Shown here: positions 17,442 to 26,546 of the stretch, piece by piece
Layout of the letters: every line of letters begins with the position of its first letter
Position numbering within the stretch: position 1 is the first letter of the stretch
Notes under the pieces: generated by a model
What the model saw: the letters and a program-made list of their open reading frames with translations, nothing else
What the model was told of the DNA's origin: nothing
Databases searched by the model: none
Assembly (NCBI GenBank): GCA_017433195.1
Contig: JAFRHR010000048.1
Span: 1 to 54,265, forward strand
Source of the DNA: a bacterium
GTDB taxonomy: Bacteria > Cyanobacteriota > Vampirovibrionia > Gastranaerophilales > Gastranaerophilaceae
Direction of reading: 5' to 3'
DNA length: 54,265 nt
Translations under genes and position numbers: made by a program

Positions 17442-19052
17442 TTAATCAGGTTTTGCAACAATATCTCTTGTTTGCCAGAAATATATTTTGCCGTTTTTTA
17501 TTCCGCCCTCAATATCCTGCGGAGCGTTAAAGAATTTTTCCAGAATTTCGGAATTTGATGCAACTTTTTTTAGTACAGGAACTAAAGATTCCCAGTCTCT
17601 GTCCATTCTTACTTCATCATAATTTTTTTCAAGAATTTTTCCGTTCTCGTCAAGCCAAAAATCAGCCATAGGTTTTTGCTTTTTTGTTAAAGTTATTTCT
17701 TTTGTGTCTTTGTTGTATTTTATTTGTGCGGGAGTCGTTTCCAGAAATCCCAAACGGTAATCGGTTAATTCTATCAGTACATTATTGTCTTTGTCGTCAG
17801 AATAAACCGTAAAATTATAATCGGGACGAATATAATCCTGAACAATTACTGACGGCTGAATTTCGCTGTCTTTTATGCCGTACCTGTTATGAACATATTT
17901 TGCCAATTCGGATTTTTTTGATTCAACAACATCTTTTATATGTAAAAACGGTTCGATTTCATTATAATTTCTAAATGAGTCATAAATTCCGGCAGAAGAA
18001 AATTCTGATAAATCTTCGGTATTAAAATTAGAACGAATAATTGTTTTTGATATATCAACACCCAAACTTTCAACTTTATCCCGTATTTCTTCGGTATAAA
18101 TACCGTCAAAAATTCTGTCTAATTTTTCTTCTTCATCTTCAACATCAAAATATTCCTCTGCTTTTTTCAGATATCCCTCAGGAAGCACAAAACCTTTCGG
18201 CACGGTAACATCTTTTAAAACACCATTTTCTGAAAGTTTTTTTAAAATTCCTAATCTGTAACCTTTGTTTCCGCAGTTTTCGGGAGTCAGTTCATCAAAA
18301 TCAAGTATTCTGTCCGTATATTCAAGATGAGGAACGATAACTTTTGATACATTTTGAGGGGTTTCGGTTTCAACTTCGTCTGTCAGTTTATAATTTAAAA
18401 CCCCGCTTAAGTTATTTACTGTTATATTTTTTCCTTCGCAATTTTTTAATTCATCAAATTTATCATCGTCTAAAATTTCACTCATAACATGTACTTTATT
18501 TCTATAAGCGGATGCGGCATGAGTTAAAGCCCCAAAATGGCAGGAGGAAGTTATAACAGCCTTTACGTTGTTTCCGAGTTTTTTGAATACGTGATATCCG
18601 TCATCTGTTATTTCATCCAAAACCAGAACGACGGGAGTATCTTTCGGAATATCAAGAGTATTAACAACCACTTTTCCGCTTGTTCTTCCTTTTGCAAAAG
18701 CATATTCCAAATTTTGCCCGTCAGAGAGTTTGTCAGCTTTTGTTGCAATTTTCATATAATTCAGAGGATTTATTACTCTGCTTTTTCCGCCGTTTTCATA
18801 TTTTCCCGTATCTTTGTAATAAATTTTATAATTTGTTGTTCCGCTAAAAGCTTCCGCAGAATAGTATTTTCCGTTATAGCTCATCGGTCTTTCATAATCT
18901 TCACCCTCAACATGCCCGATTAAAACGGGTTCTTTTCCCAAATTTTCCTCATTATCCGTGGCAATTTGGTTTAATCTGTAGAGTTCCCCTCTTTTTTGCA
19001 CACAGAAATAATTTTTCTTAAAATTTATATTGTTAACCGGATTAATTTTCAT
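17442..19052 (-). CDS. Glucan-water-dikinase-like protein (phosphohistidine plus PEP/pyruvate-binding ATP-grasp domain)
   Basis: This 536-residue protein has the dikinase parts in the order of plant and protist alpha-glucan water dikinases: a swivelling His domain first and the ATP-binding domain last, the reverse of PEP synthase. The His region is THAASAYRNKVHVMSE near residue 180, comparable to SHAA.VAR in PEP-utilising enzymes. The ATP-grasp half begins at NCGNKGYRLGILKKLSENG (about 260), includes TIIRSNFNTEDL (about 355), and ends with DIEGGIKNGKIYFWQTRDI, the characteristic C-terminal motif. No carbohydrate-binding module is seen. The N terminus carries the tag MKINPVNNINFKK. A role in phosphorylating glycogen-like glucan is inferred from domain order and the nearby glgA. 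Confidence 0.72.
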   Translation of the reverse strand: MKINPVNNINFKKNYFCVQKRGELYRLNQIATDNEENLGKEPVLIGHVEGEDYERPMSYNGKYYSAEAFSGTTNYKIYYKDTGKYENGGKSRVINPLNYMKIATKADKLSDGQNLEYAFAKGRTSGKVVVNTLDIPKDTPVVLVLDEITDDGYHVFKKLGNNVKAVITSSCHFGALTHAASAYRNKVHVMSEILDDDKFDELKNCEGKNITVNNLSGVLNYKLTDEVETETPQNVSKVIVPHLEYTDRILDFDELTPENCGNKGYRLGILKKLSENGVLKDVTVPKGFVLPEGYLKKAEEYFDVEDEEEKLDRIFDGIYTEEIRDKVESLGVDISKTIIRSNFNTEDLSEFSSAGIYDSFRNYNEIEPFLHIKDVVESKKSELAKYVHNRYGIKDSEIQPSVIVQDYIRPDYNFTVYSDDKDNNVLIELTDYRLGFLETTPAQIKYNKDTKEITLTKKQKPMADFWLDENGKILEKNYDEVRMDRDWESLVPVLKKVASNSEILEKFFNAPQDIEGGIKNGKIYFWQTRDIVAKPD

Positions 19053-19253
19053 AATTATGAGTGTCCTTGTAAGAAAATAAAAACCGTAAATAAATTTTTT
19101 GTTATTTTTATTAAGATATGTAAAACCTGATTTTTATTGATTTTAATGTACTTTACACCTGTTTTACCCCCCATTTTACCCCTTTATAAAAATTTTTATA
19201 AAAAATTTTTGACTTTTAAAAAAACATTATTAAACATGCAACAGAGGTAATTT

Positions 19254-19628
19254 ATGTTCTTTATGGAGTTTTTTAGACAACACAATAAGTGTCAGCACAA
19301 TCACATTACGCCCGATATGGAATGCGGGTACTGTCCGGACTGCGGAGAGTTTGTTCAAAACGAATGGTATATCGTAAGATGTTCATGTTGCGGAGTTAAA
19401 CGCAAAGCAATGTTGAGAAACGGCGAAGTCGTTGCTCAGGAAGGTTTTTGTCATAACTGCGGCGGAAAAGAAGTCATTGTTGAAAAGTTACCGGCAATAA
19501 ACTTTATCGATATTCAGTTTGCCGTACTTGTAAAGAGAGTTCTCAAATCAGAAGTTGTAACTAATTTCACGCAATGCTGGGAAGAAAAAACATTGAACAT
19601 ACCAAAATTGCTGCCACTATTCCGATAA
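19254..19628 (+). CDS. Small zinc-ribbon protein
   Basis: This 124-residue protein has several metal-ligand pairs: CGYCPDCGEF, RCSCCGVKR and CHNCGGKE, plus an N-terminal KCQHNH. This suggests two zinc ribbons with RNA-, DNA- or protein-binding potential; I do not recognise the family. AGAGG lies six bases before the ATG. The last 62 bases overlap the 3' end of the convergent spmB-like gene with no terminator between them, so the mRNAs would overlap tail to tail. Confidence 0.6.
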   Translation: MFFMEFFRQHNKCQHNHITPDMECGYCPDCGEFVQNEWYIVRCSCCGVKRKAMLRNGEVVAQEGFCHNCGGKEVIVEKLPAINFIDIQFAVLVKRVLKSEVVTNFTQCWEEKTLNIPKLLPLFR

Positions 19629-20103
19629 TATCGGCAAGGATGCCTGTTAACAGGGCATAACGGTATTTAGTAATTCCGATTGAGCCGAAATAAACGGCTA
19701 ATACGTAGAAGGTTGTTTCAGAGCTACCGACCATAACGGCGGCTAATTTTGTTACGTAAGCATCAGGACCGAAATGTGAGGCAATATCCGAAAATACCCC
19801 GAGTGCCGCACCACCCGATAATGAACGTACAATTACTAATGGTAATGTATCTATCGGGAGTTTTATCATTTCAAAAAATCCCGCACAAGCATTTGATAAC
19901 ATTTCCAAAGCACCCGATTCTCTGAACATTGAAACAGAAACTATTATCGCAACAAGGTAAGGGATGATATTTACGGCAACTTTGAACCCGTCTTTTGCAC
20001 CTTCGGTAAATTCCTGATAGACAGGAACTTTTTTGATTATTGCAACTGTCAAAATCAACAAAACGATAAACGGAATTGCGGCTGTGGAGATAAAATTAAT
20101 CAT
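19567..20103 (-). CDS. spmB: SpmB-like nucleoside-recognition (Gate) domain membrane protein
   Basis: This 178-residue membrane protein has the hallmark SpmB segments ESGALEMLSNACAGFFE, PLVIVRSLSGGAALGVFSD and KLAAVMVGSSETTFYVLAVY. In Bacillus, SpmA and SpmB are needed for spore core dehydration, but both are widespread in bacteria that do not sporulate, where they probably move small molecules. It overlaps the spmA-like gene by eight bases. The C-terminal codons overlap the zinc-ribbon gene on the other strand. Confidence 0.9.
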   Translation of the reverse strand: MINFISTAAIPFIVLLILTVAIIKKVPVYQEFTEGAKDGFKVAVNIIPYLVAIIVSVSMFRESGALEMLSNACAGFFEMIKLPIDTLPLVIVRSLSGGAALGVFSDIASHFGPDAYVTKLAAVMVGSSETTFYVLAVYFGSIGITKYRYALLTGILADIIGIVAAILVCSMFFLPSIA

Positions 20104-20713
20104 AATTTACCCCCTTTACCTCCTTTTCAACAGTTTGCGGTTTCCATACTTTTTGCAAAAGTTTTGCGATTATTATGGCACTTAAAAATGCTATTGAAGT
20201 TACGATTAAGGTCGGAACAATTATTTCTGTCGGATTTTTATAACCTATTCCTGCAAGAACAGCGATAACCGTTGCGGGAATAATCTGAAAACCGGCAGTA
20301 TTCATAGCCAAAAACATACACATAGCATTTGATGCGGTTTTCTTGTCTTTATTTTCCTCCTGCAATTCTTCCATAACTTTTAAGCCTATGGGAGTCGCCG
20401 CATTGGTTAAGCCGAGTGCATTTGCCGAGAAGCTCAACGCTATATTTCCTATGGCCTCGTTATCCTGAGGAATTTCGTTAAAAAGCCATTTTGTGATTGG
20501 GGTAATTAGTTTTGCGATAAATTTAACTATCCCGCATTTTTCTGCAATTCTTACTATCCCGAGCCAAAAAGCCATTATACCGATAAGTGAAAATGCAATT
20601 TTTACGGATAAGTCTGCACCTTTTAATATGGCATTTCCGAGGTTTTCGAGCCTGCCGTTAATCACTGCAAAAATTATTGATATTGCGATAAGGAAATAAA
20701 AAATATAATTCAT
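20096..20713 (-). CDS. spmA: SpmA-like nucleoside-recognition (Gate) domain membrane protein
   Basis: I place the start at the Met at 20713 (MNYIFYFLIAISIIFAVING), which matches the N terminus of SpmA. The frame runs open to 20773, but those extra 20 codons run back into a dispersed-repeat region and are unlike the family. The 205-residue protein keeps ALGLTNAATPIGLKVMEEL and MFLAMNTAGFQIIPATVIA, typical SpmA motifs. It precedes spmB and is co-translated with it. No clear Shine-Dalgarno is visible. Confidence 0.88.
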   Translation of the reverse strand: MNYIFYFLIAISIIFAVINGRLENLGNAILKGADLSVKIAFSLIGIMAFWLGIVRIAEKCGIVKFIAKLITPITKWLFNEIPQDNEAIGNIALSFSANALGLTNAATPIGLKVMEELQEENKDKKTASNAMCMFLAMNTAGFQIIPATVIAVLAGIGYKNPTEIIVPTLIVTSIAFLSAIIIAKLLQKVWKPQTVEKEVKGVNYD

Positions 20714-20775
20714 AATTAAATTTAAACATAAATAAAAACATTTTAAAAATCTTTTGTGGCAGGGGTAAATCAAAT

Positions 20776-20893
20776 TCCCTCTCCTGTTAGGAGAGGGGTT
20801 GGGGTGAGGTGTTAATCATTCCCTCCCTAATCAGGGAGGGTTAGGGTGGGTATCAATCTGTCATTGCAAGCGATAGCGAAGCAATCCGGCTTT
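20776..20893. repeat. Cluster of GC-rich dispersed palindromic repeats
   Basis: Three units are joined: CCCTCTCCT-GTT-AGGAGAGGG (20777-20797), CCCTCCCT-AATC-AGGGAGGG (20821-20840), and a GTCATTGCAAGCGATAGCG...CAATCCGGC unit to 20890. The first two recur at 50669-50850, and part of the third recurs in 33060-33165. They are much richer in G and C than their surroundings. Confidence 0.85.
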
Positions 20894-20967
20894 TCATAAA
20901 TCTCACATCACACTTGCAAGTCTTGAAACTTTGTTATACATTTTAATTGTGAAAAAGGAGAGATTAT

Positions 20968-21906
20968 ATGAGAATAGGAATTGACGTAGGCGGAACAAAT
21001 ATAAAGATTGCATTGGTAAACAATGAAGGAAACATTGTATATTCAAACTCCATACCTACAAGGGCAGAAATGGGCTATGAATATACGGTTAACAGTATGA
21101 AACAGGCTATTGCTGATTTATTAAAAGAATCAAAAGTTCCGCAAAGTGAGATAAAGGGAATAGGTTTTGGTTTCCCGGGACAAATTGATTATCAAAAAGG
21201 AATTGTTCGACATGCGCCTAACATTCCGGGTTGGGTAAACGTTCCTATTGCGGAAATAATGGAAAAAGAATACGGTATTCCGACTAAAGTTGATAACGAC
21301 GTAAGATGTGCTACGCTGGGCGAACTCAATTTTGGCGCAGGAATAGGCTGCCAGAATTTAGTTTGTATAACTGTCGGAACGGGAATCGGCTCAGGACTTG
21401 TTGCCAATGGGCAGTTAATCAGAGGCGCAAGCAACGCAGCAGGTGAAATCGGACATATCAAACTTTCAATGCATGACGGCCCGTTATGCGGCTGCGGTGA
21501 CAGAGGATGTTTTGAAGCATTTGCGTCAGGTCCGAGTATTGTTGCACTTGCCGAACAGTATATTCAGGGCGGAAAGTCAACTAAATACAGAGAAATGGCT
21601 AATCCGGATATTACACCTTATATCGTTTCTGAGGCTGCAAAACAGGGTGATCCGGTCGCTGCGAAGATATTCAATATAATCGGTGAATACATAGGATTTG
21701 GATTGGCAAGTGTTGTTAATCTGCTTAACCCCGAAAAAATTATTATCGGCGGCGGTGTAGCAGATGCGGGAGACATTTTGTTTAATCCTATAAGAGAAAC
21801 TATTTTGAAGAGAACACTGCCTATTTCAGGCTCTGCAGTTGAAATCGTTCCTGCACAGTTAGGAAACACAGCAGGCGTAATCGGTGCAAGTTTACTGACT
21901 TTATAA
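20968..21906 (+). CDS. glk: ROK-family glucokinase
   Basis: This cytoplasmic kinase would phosphorylate glucose with ATP. The 312-residue protein starts with the ATP-binding GIDVGGTNIKIALV, has GFGFPGQID, the catalytic DNDVR (about residue 109-113), GTGIGSGLVANG, and the ROK zinc motif GHI......CGCGDRGCFEAFAS. An AAGGAGAG site supports the start. The exact sugar cannot be proven, since ROK kinases also act on N-acetylmannosamine or fructose, but the EIGHI zinc motif and overall match favour glucose. It stands alone between a repeat cluster and a terminator. Confidence 0.9.
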   Translation: MRIGIDVGGTNIKIALVNNEGNIVYSNSIPTRAEMGYEYTVNSMKQAIADLLKESKVPQSEIKGIGFGFPGQIDYQKGIVRHAPNIPGWVNVPIAEIMEKEYGIPTKVDNDVRCATLGELNFGAGIGCQNLVCITVGTGIGSGLVANGQLIRGASNAAGEIGHIKLSMHDGPLCGCGDRGCFEAFASGPSIVALAEQYIQGGKSTKYREMANPDITPYIVSEAAKQGDPVAAKIFNIIGEYIGFGLASVVNLLNPEKIIIGGGVADAGDILFNPIRETILKRTLPISGSAVEIVPAQLGNTAGVIGASLLTL

Positions 21907-21934
21907 AAAATATAAAAATATATAAAAGTACTAC

Positions 21935-21981
21935 AAAAAAGATACTATAAGGTGTAATTTTTGCATTTAAGTATCTTTTTT
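21935..21981 (+). terminator. Intrinsic terminator of the glucokinase gene
   Basis: AAAAAAGATACT pairs with AGTATCTTTTTT across a 23-base AT-rich loop and ends in a T run. The loop is long for a terminator, which lowers confidence slightly. Confidence 0.65.
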
Positions 21982-21993
21982 ATTATATTTTGG

Positions 21994-22002
21994 TGATATA
22001 AT
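21994..22002 (+). promoter_or_regulatory. Extended -10 promoter of crcB
   Basis: TG-A-TATAAT is a perfect extended -10, giving transcription from about 22008 and a short leader holding AAGGAAG before the ATG. The short leader leaves no room for a fluoride riboswitch. Confidence 0.6.
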
Positions 22003-22023
22003 TTTCAGGGAAAAGGAAGAAGT

Positions 22024-22404
22024 ATGAACGGTTTTATTGTTTTTATGGGCGGCGGATTTGGTGCGCTCACAAGGTATTTATTATCGCTGATATTACCGAA
22101 AGCCATGTATTTTCCGGCAGGAACATTAGTCGCAAATTTTTTCGGTTGTTTTATTGCAACGGCTGTTTTTACATATCTTGTTTCCAAAACAGATGCTTTT
22201 TCCGCACACAGAACTTTTTTAATAATCGGATTTTGCGGCGGTCTGAGTACTCTGAGTGCGCTTTCGCTTGAACTTTTGGAATTTGTTCAGACAGGTGAAT
22301 ACTTGAGAGCATTTTTATATATTGTTGCAACAGTAATTGTCTGCACTGTTTCAGTTTTGCTCGGATTGTTTTTTGTACAGCACAATTTCAACCTTAAATT
22401 GTAA
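22024..22404 (+). CDS. crcB: Fluoride ion channel CrcB/Fluc
   Basis: This dual-topology membrane channel lets fluoride leave the cell. The 126-residue protein has four hydrophobic helices and the family marks: GGGFGALTRY near the N terminus, GTLVANFFGCFI with the conserved Asn, and GFCGGLSTLSALSLE with the pore Ser/Thr track. Length is typical of single-gene homodimeric forms. It has its own promoter and a terminator overlapping its stop codon. Confidence 0.95.
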   Translation: MNGFIVFMGGGFGALTRYLLSLILPKAMYFPAGTLVANFFGCFIATAVFTYLVSKTDAFSAHRTFLIIGFCGGLSTLSALSLELLEFVQTGEYLRAFLYIVATVIVCTVSVLLGLFFVQHNFNLKL

Positions 22405-22428
22405 AAAGAAACTGAAGTTTCTTTTTAC
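22401..22428. terminator. Bidirectional intrinsic terminator between crcB and the permease genes
   Basis: GTAAAAAGAAACT and AGTTTCTTTTTAC form a perfect 13-bp stem around GA. The left arm contains the crcB stop codon. It ends both convergent transcripts. Confidence 0.85.
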
Positions 22429-22429
22429 C

Positions 22430-23941
22430 CTAACCCTCTTTTCTCTTATTTGAATAGCAGTATGCAAAATATATTGCAACACCGATTAAGAGCCAAAGCG
22501 GGAAAAGTATTGCTGAGGTTTTGAGCTTTATAAGTGAATAAACCATCAATCCGCCGCATGTGATTATACCCAAAAGCGGAAACCACGGTGAAAACGGAAC
22601 TTTAAAAGGTCTTGGTCTGTCAGGCTCAGTCTTTCTCAAAATCAAAACTGCAACACAAACGATAATGAATGATGTAAACGTTCCGAAGTTACACAATTCG
22701 GCAGATATGTTTAAGTCCATAAATAATGCACCGATTATGACAACAAGTCCTGAAATCCACGTTAAAACGTGCGGGGTTTTGTATTTTTTATGAATACTTC
22801 TCATAGATTTCGGTAAAAATCCGTCACGGCTCATTGCGTATAAAATTCTTGTAGTGCCTAACTGATAAACCAAAAGAACAGAAGTCAGACCGGCCAATGC
22901 GCCGACAGATATCATGCCTGCAATCTTGTTTTGACCGACCAATCTCATTGCGTGAGCAATAGGAGCCTGAAAATCTATTGTATTATAATGTACCATTCCT
23001 GTTAAAACTAATGAAACCAAAATATATAAAATTGTGCAGAAAGTAAGTGTTCCCAAAATACCGATAGGCAAATCTCTCTGCGGATTTTTTGTTTCTTCTG
23101 CCGTTGTTGAAATCGCATCAAAACCAATGTATGCAAAGAAAATCAAAAATGCACCCATAAAAATTCCTTCAAATCCGTTCGGTGCAAAAGGTGTCCAGTT
23201 TTCGGGTTTTACATAGAAAGAGCCGACAACGATGAACGAAGTTATAATGAACAAATTCAAACCAACCATAATTGTTGCCAATCTTGTTGATTCTTTAACC
23301 CCTTTTACCAACAATACCGTGAGCAAAAGCACAATTACTATTGCGGGAACGTTTATACATAAAGGAATTGAATCAAAAAGATAAGGAACTTTGTCATGGA
23401 TATCCCAACCTTCTCTGTTACAGATTATATTTGCCGTTCTGTAATCGTTAATAAGCCATATCGGAGGATTAACCAACCAATTAGGTAAATGAGCGGAAAA
23501 CCCTTTGAGTAACTGGAATAAATATCCTGTCCACGCGCTTGCAACAGTTATGTTACCTATTGCGTACTCAAGCATCAAAATCCAGCCGACCATCCATGCC
23601 ATAAATTCACCCATAGTAGCGTATGTGTACGTATAAGCACTACCTGCAACAGGAATCATTGATGCGAATTCACTGTAACAGAGGGCTGAAAATATACAAG
23701 CAATTGCCGCAACCACCATTGATATGATGAGTGCCGGACCTGCGCCTACGCCTTCAGGACCGCCTTGTGCCGCAATACCGACTATTGTAAAAATTCCGGT
23801 ACCGACAACTGCGCCTATACCTATTACTATAAGGTCAAATACATTCAGAGTCTTTTTTAATTCCGAGGAATTTCTTTCTTCCAAAAACTCATCAGGCGAC
23901 TTTTTGGTCAGCATATTGTTAAAAATAGATTTAATACTCAT
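22430..23941 (-). CDS. APC-superfamily amino acid permease (cationic amino acid transporter type)
   Basis: This 503-residue inner-membrane transporter has about twelve hydrophobic helices. The APC substrate-backbone motif GIGAVVGTGIFTIVG is in helix 1, ALCYSEFASMIPVAGSAYTY follows, and FFAYIGFDAISTTAEETKNP marks helix 6. It is closely related to the next gene upstream, with long stretches nearly identical (for example FAPNGFEG.FMGAF and VLILRKTEPDRPRPFKVPFS). Two bases separate them, so they are a tandem duplication in one operon with glyQ. The amino acid carried is unknown. Confidence 0.93.
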   Translation of the reverse strand: MSIKSIFNNMLTKKSPDEFLEERNSSELKKTLNVFDLIVIGIGAVVGTGIFTIVGIAAQGGPEGVGAGPALIISMVVAAIACIFSALCYSEFASMIPVAGSAYTYTYATMGEFMAWMVGWILMLEYAIGNITVASAWTGYLFQLLKGFSAHLPNWLVNPPIWLINDYRTANIICNREGWDIHDKVPYLFDSIPLCINVPAIVIVLLLTVLLVKGVKESTRLATIMVGLNLFIITSFIVVGSFYVKPENWTPFAPNGFEGIFMGAFLIFFAYIGFDAISTTAEETKNPQRDLPIGILGTLTFCTILYILVSLVLTGMVHYNTIDFQAPIAHAMRLVGQNKIAGMISVGALAGLTSVLLVYQLGTTRILYAMSRDGFLPKSMRSIHKKYKTPHVLTWISGLVVIIGALFMDLNISAELCNFGTFTSFIIVCVAVLILRKTEPDRPRPFKVPFSPWFPLLGIITCGGLMVYSLIKLKTSAILFPLWLLIGVAIYFAYCYSNKRKEG

Positions 23942-23943
23942 TA

Positions 23944-25506
23944 TTATTCCTTTATTTGTTCGGTTGGATTAGTTTTAATTTCGGCTTTTCTGTTTTTAAT
24001 ATAGCCGTAATGTAAATATATCAAGATTCCGCAGCCAACCCATACAGGGAAAAGCAAAACGGAGGTTGTTAAAAATTGCATTGAATAAATCATAAGTCCG
24101 CCGCAGCACAGGATTCCGAGCAACGGGAACCATGGAGAAAACGGAACTTTGAATGGACGAGGTCTGTCCGGTTCTGTTTTTCTCAAAATCAAAACTGCAA
24201 CGCAGACTATTATAAACGAAGTGAATGTTCCGAAGTTGCATAACTCAGCGGCAACATTCAAATCAAGAGTTATTGTACCTATTATACAAACAATTCCCAC
24301 AATCCATGTCAAAATTACAGGAACCTGTGTTTTCGGATTTAATTTCTGGAAAACACTCGGTAAGAAATTATCTCTGCTCATTGCGTATAAAATTCTTGTA
24401 GCGGCAAGTTCCAAAACCAATAATACGGAAGTCAGACCTGCCAAAGAACCTATTGAAATCAGACCTGCTATCCAGTTTTGATTATGTAAAGTCATTAAAT
24501 AAGCCATAGGTGCTTTTAAAAATTCTGAAGGAACTGCACTGCTTGTTTTAATCATGCCTGTTAAAACAAGAGCAACCGCAACATAAACAACTGTTGTAAC
24601 CAATAAAGAACCAATAATACCGATAGGCAAATCTTTCTGCGGATTTTTACATTCTTCCGCCGTTGTTGCAAGTGCATCAAAACCAATGTAGGCAAAGAAG
24701 ATAATAAATGCACCCATAAATACACCTTCAAATCCGTTAGGTGCAAAAGGTGTCCAGTTTTCGGGTTTTACGAAGAATGCTCCCGCAAAAACGAACAGAG
24801 CAATTACCGCTAATTTTATGAAAACCATAACATTTGCCATCAGTTTTGAATCTTTCATTCCTCTTGTTAGGATGAAAGTTATAAGTAAAGAAATCAAAAA
24901 TGCAGGGATATTTAAGCAGATATGTATTCCGAAAATTGACGGAATTGTATCGGGGGAAACAACTTTACATGCACTATTATAATCTGATACAAGCCAGATT
25001 GGAGGATTAACCACACATGCCGGAAGGCAGTGAGAAAAACCTTTTATAAACTGCATAAAGTGATTTGACCATGCAACCGCAACAGCAATAAAACCGACTG
25101 CATATTCAAGCATTAAAATCCAGCCGACCATCCATGCCGCAAATTCGCCTAATGTTGCAAAAGTATAGGTATAAGCACCGCCCGCAACAGGAATCATTGT
25201 TGAAAATTCACTGTAACAAAAGGCTGAGAAGATACACGCAATTGCCGCAACAACCATTGAAACGATTAAAGCAGGACCTGCACCTAAGCTGCTTTCTCCG
25301 CCGCCTGCCGCTGCAATACCGACAACTGCAAAAATACCGGAACCTATAATTGCTCCGACTCCGAGTATAATTAAGTCAAAAGCGTTCAAAGTCTTTTGTA
25401 ATCCGTTGTCTTTCGCCTGCTCCAAAAATTCATCGGGATTTTTTCTTCTTATGAGATTCTTAATGAAATTTTTGGTGAAAGTTGCGTGTAATTGTTTTAC
25501 TTCCAT
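23944..25506 (-). CDS. APC-superfamily amino acid permease (paralogue of the neighbouring gene)
   Basis: This 520-residue permease shares the same layout as its downstream twin: GVGAIIGSGIFAVVGIAAAG in helix 1, SAFCYSEFSTMIPVAGGAYT, and FFAYIGFDALATTAEECKNP. The loop between helices 4 and 5 differs, with extra residues and more cysteines, which may reflect a different substrate. It begins eight bases after glyQ and uses an AAGGAA inside the glyQ 3' end or a weaker AGAACAG site. Co-transcription with glyQ hints at glycine or alanine uptake, an inference from position only. Confidence 0.93.
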   Translation of the reverse strand: MEVKQLHATFTKNFIKNLIRRKNPDEFLEQAKDNGLQKTLNAFDLIILGVGAIIGSGIFAVVGIAAAGGGESSLGAGPALIVSMVVAAIACIFSAFCYSEFSTMIPVAGGAYTYTFATLGEFAAWMVGWILMLEYAVGFIAVAVAWSNHFMQFIKGFSHCLPACVVNPPIWLVSDYNSACKVVSPDTIPSIFGIHICLNIPAFLISLLITFILTRGMKDSKLMANVMVFIKLAVIALFVFAGAFFVKPENWTPFAPNGFEGVFMGAFIIFFAYIGFDALATTAEECKNPQKDLPIGIIGSLLVTTVVYVAVALVLTGMIKTSSAVPSEFLKAPMAYLMTLHNQNWIAGLISIGSLAGLTSVLLVLELAATRILYAMSRDNFLPSVFQKLNPKTQVPVILTWIVGIVCIIGTITLDLNVAAELCNFGTFTSFIIVCVAVLILRKTEPDRPRPFKVPFSPWFPLLGILCCGGLMIYSMQFLTTSVLLFPVWVGCGILIYLHYGYIKNRKAEIKTNPTEQIKE

Positions 25507-25514
25507 CTGTTCTT

Positions 25515-26393
25515 TTATTTTTCCTTACACAGAGGGAAACCTAAGTTTTCTCTCTGTTTAACATATAATTCGGCTACTTTTGATGCCATAGTTCTTACTC
25601 TGTTGATGAAATTAATTCTTTCATCTTTACTTATACTACCTCTGGCATCTAAGAGGTTAAAAGTATGAGAGCATTTTAAAACGTAATCATATGCCGGTAA
25701 CACAAGTTCGTGTTCAACACAGTTATCAACTTCTTTCTGATACAAATCAAAGAGGTTGAAAAGAATGTCGGCATTTGAATACTCAAAATTATATTTCGAC
25801 TGTTCAATTTCGTTTTGAAGATAAATTTCTCCGTATTTTAAATTGTCATTCCAGTTAATATCATAAACAGATTCTTTGTTTTGCAAGTACATTGCAATAC
25901 GTTCCAAACCGTAGGTTAATTCCAAAGCAACCGGTTTTACTTCAAGTCCGCCGACTTGCTGGAAATATGTGAACTGAGTAATTTCCATACCGTCAAGCCA
26001 AACTTCCCAACCTACACCTGCCGCACCTAAAGTTGGAGATTCCCAGTTATCCTCAACAAATCTTACATCGTGCTGAGACAAATCAATTCCCATTGCTTCC
26101 AAACTCTGAAGATAGAGTTCCTGAGCATTGTCAGGAGACGGTTTTAAGATAACCTGATACTGAAAATAGTGGCCCAATCTATTCGGATTTTCGCCGTATC
26201 TTGCATCGGTCGGACGTCTGCAGGGTTCTATCATAGCAACAGACCATGGCTCAGGGCCTAAAGCTCTTAAAAATGTTGCAGGGTTCATAGTTGATGCACC
26301 CTTTTCAATGTCATACGGTTGCTGAATTACACAACCATGATCTGACCAAAACTTTGATAAATTGAGAGATAATTCCTGAAAATTTAAACCCAT
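25515..26393 (-). CDS. glyQ: Glycyl-tRNA synthetase alpha subunit
   Basis: This is the catalytic subunit of the bacterial heterotetrameric GlyRS, charging tRNA-Gly in the cytoplasm. The 292-residue protein fits the family and keeps [54 protein letters not shown] and [14 protein letters not shown]. The beta subunit gene glyS is not next to it, as in cyanobacteria. It heads an operon with two amino acid permeases. A sigma-70 promoter lies just upstream, directly after the flagellin terminator; the short leader has no T-box. Confidence 0.97.
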   Translation of the reverse strand: MGLNFQELSLNLSKFWSDHGCVIQQPYDIEKGASTMNPATFLRALGPEPWSVAMIEPCRRPTDARYGENPNRLGHYFQYQVILKPSPDNAQELYLQSLEAMGIDLSQHDVRFVEDNWESPTLGAAGVGWEVWLDGMEITQFTYFQQVGGLEVKPVALELTYGLERIAMYLQNKESVYDINWNDNLKYGEIYLQNEIEQSKYNFEYSNADILFNLFDLYQKEVDNCVEHELVLPAYDYVLKCSHTFNLLDARGSISKDERINFINRVRTMASKVAELYVKQRENLGFPLCKEK

Positions 26394-26436
26394 ACTGCCT
26401 GCTTCTTGTCTAACTGTCTGATTTATTACTTATTTT

Positions 26437-26464
26437 ATTATATCCGAAAGATATTAAAAATCAA
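26437..26464 (-). promoter_or_regulatory. Promoter of glyQ-permease operon
   Basis: On the minus strand TTGATT (26464-26459) is 16 bases from a perfect TATAAT (26442-26437). Initiation is expected near 26430, giving a leader under 40 bases. Confidence 0.65.
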
Positions 26465-26474
26465 ACCAATACAA

Positions 26475-26501
26475 TAAAAAAAAGGGCAGTTTGTACTGCC
26501 C
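26475..26501 (-). terminator. Intrinsic terminator of the second flagellin
   Basis: On the minus strand GGGCAGT pairs with ACTGCCC around a four-base loop and is followed by eight T residues. It lies 46 bases past the flagellin stop. Confidence 0.9.
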
Positions 26502-26546
26502 GTTCTGCTTATGCTATCACTATATGTGTATAATTAAGATATTACT

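Noticed and set aside
19567..20713. Evidence of sporulation from spmA/spmB
   Set aside because: These genes are common in non-sporulating bacteria, and no other sporulation gene is present in the window.
20714..20773. N-terminal 20-codon extension of the SpmA-like protein
   Set aside because: It begins beside a dispersed repeat, does not match the family and the internal Met gives the canonical N terminus.
21907..22023. Fluoride riboswitch before crcB
   Set aside because: The predicted leader is under 20 bases and the conserved pseudoknot sequence is not seen.
26394..26474. T-box before glyQ
   Set aside because: The leader is under 40 bases, with no specifier stem or antiterminator sequence.
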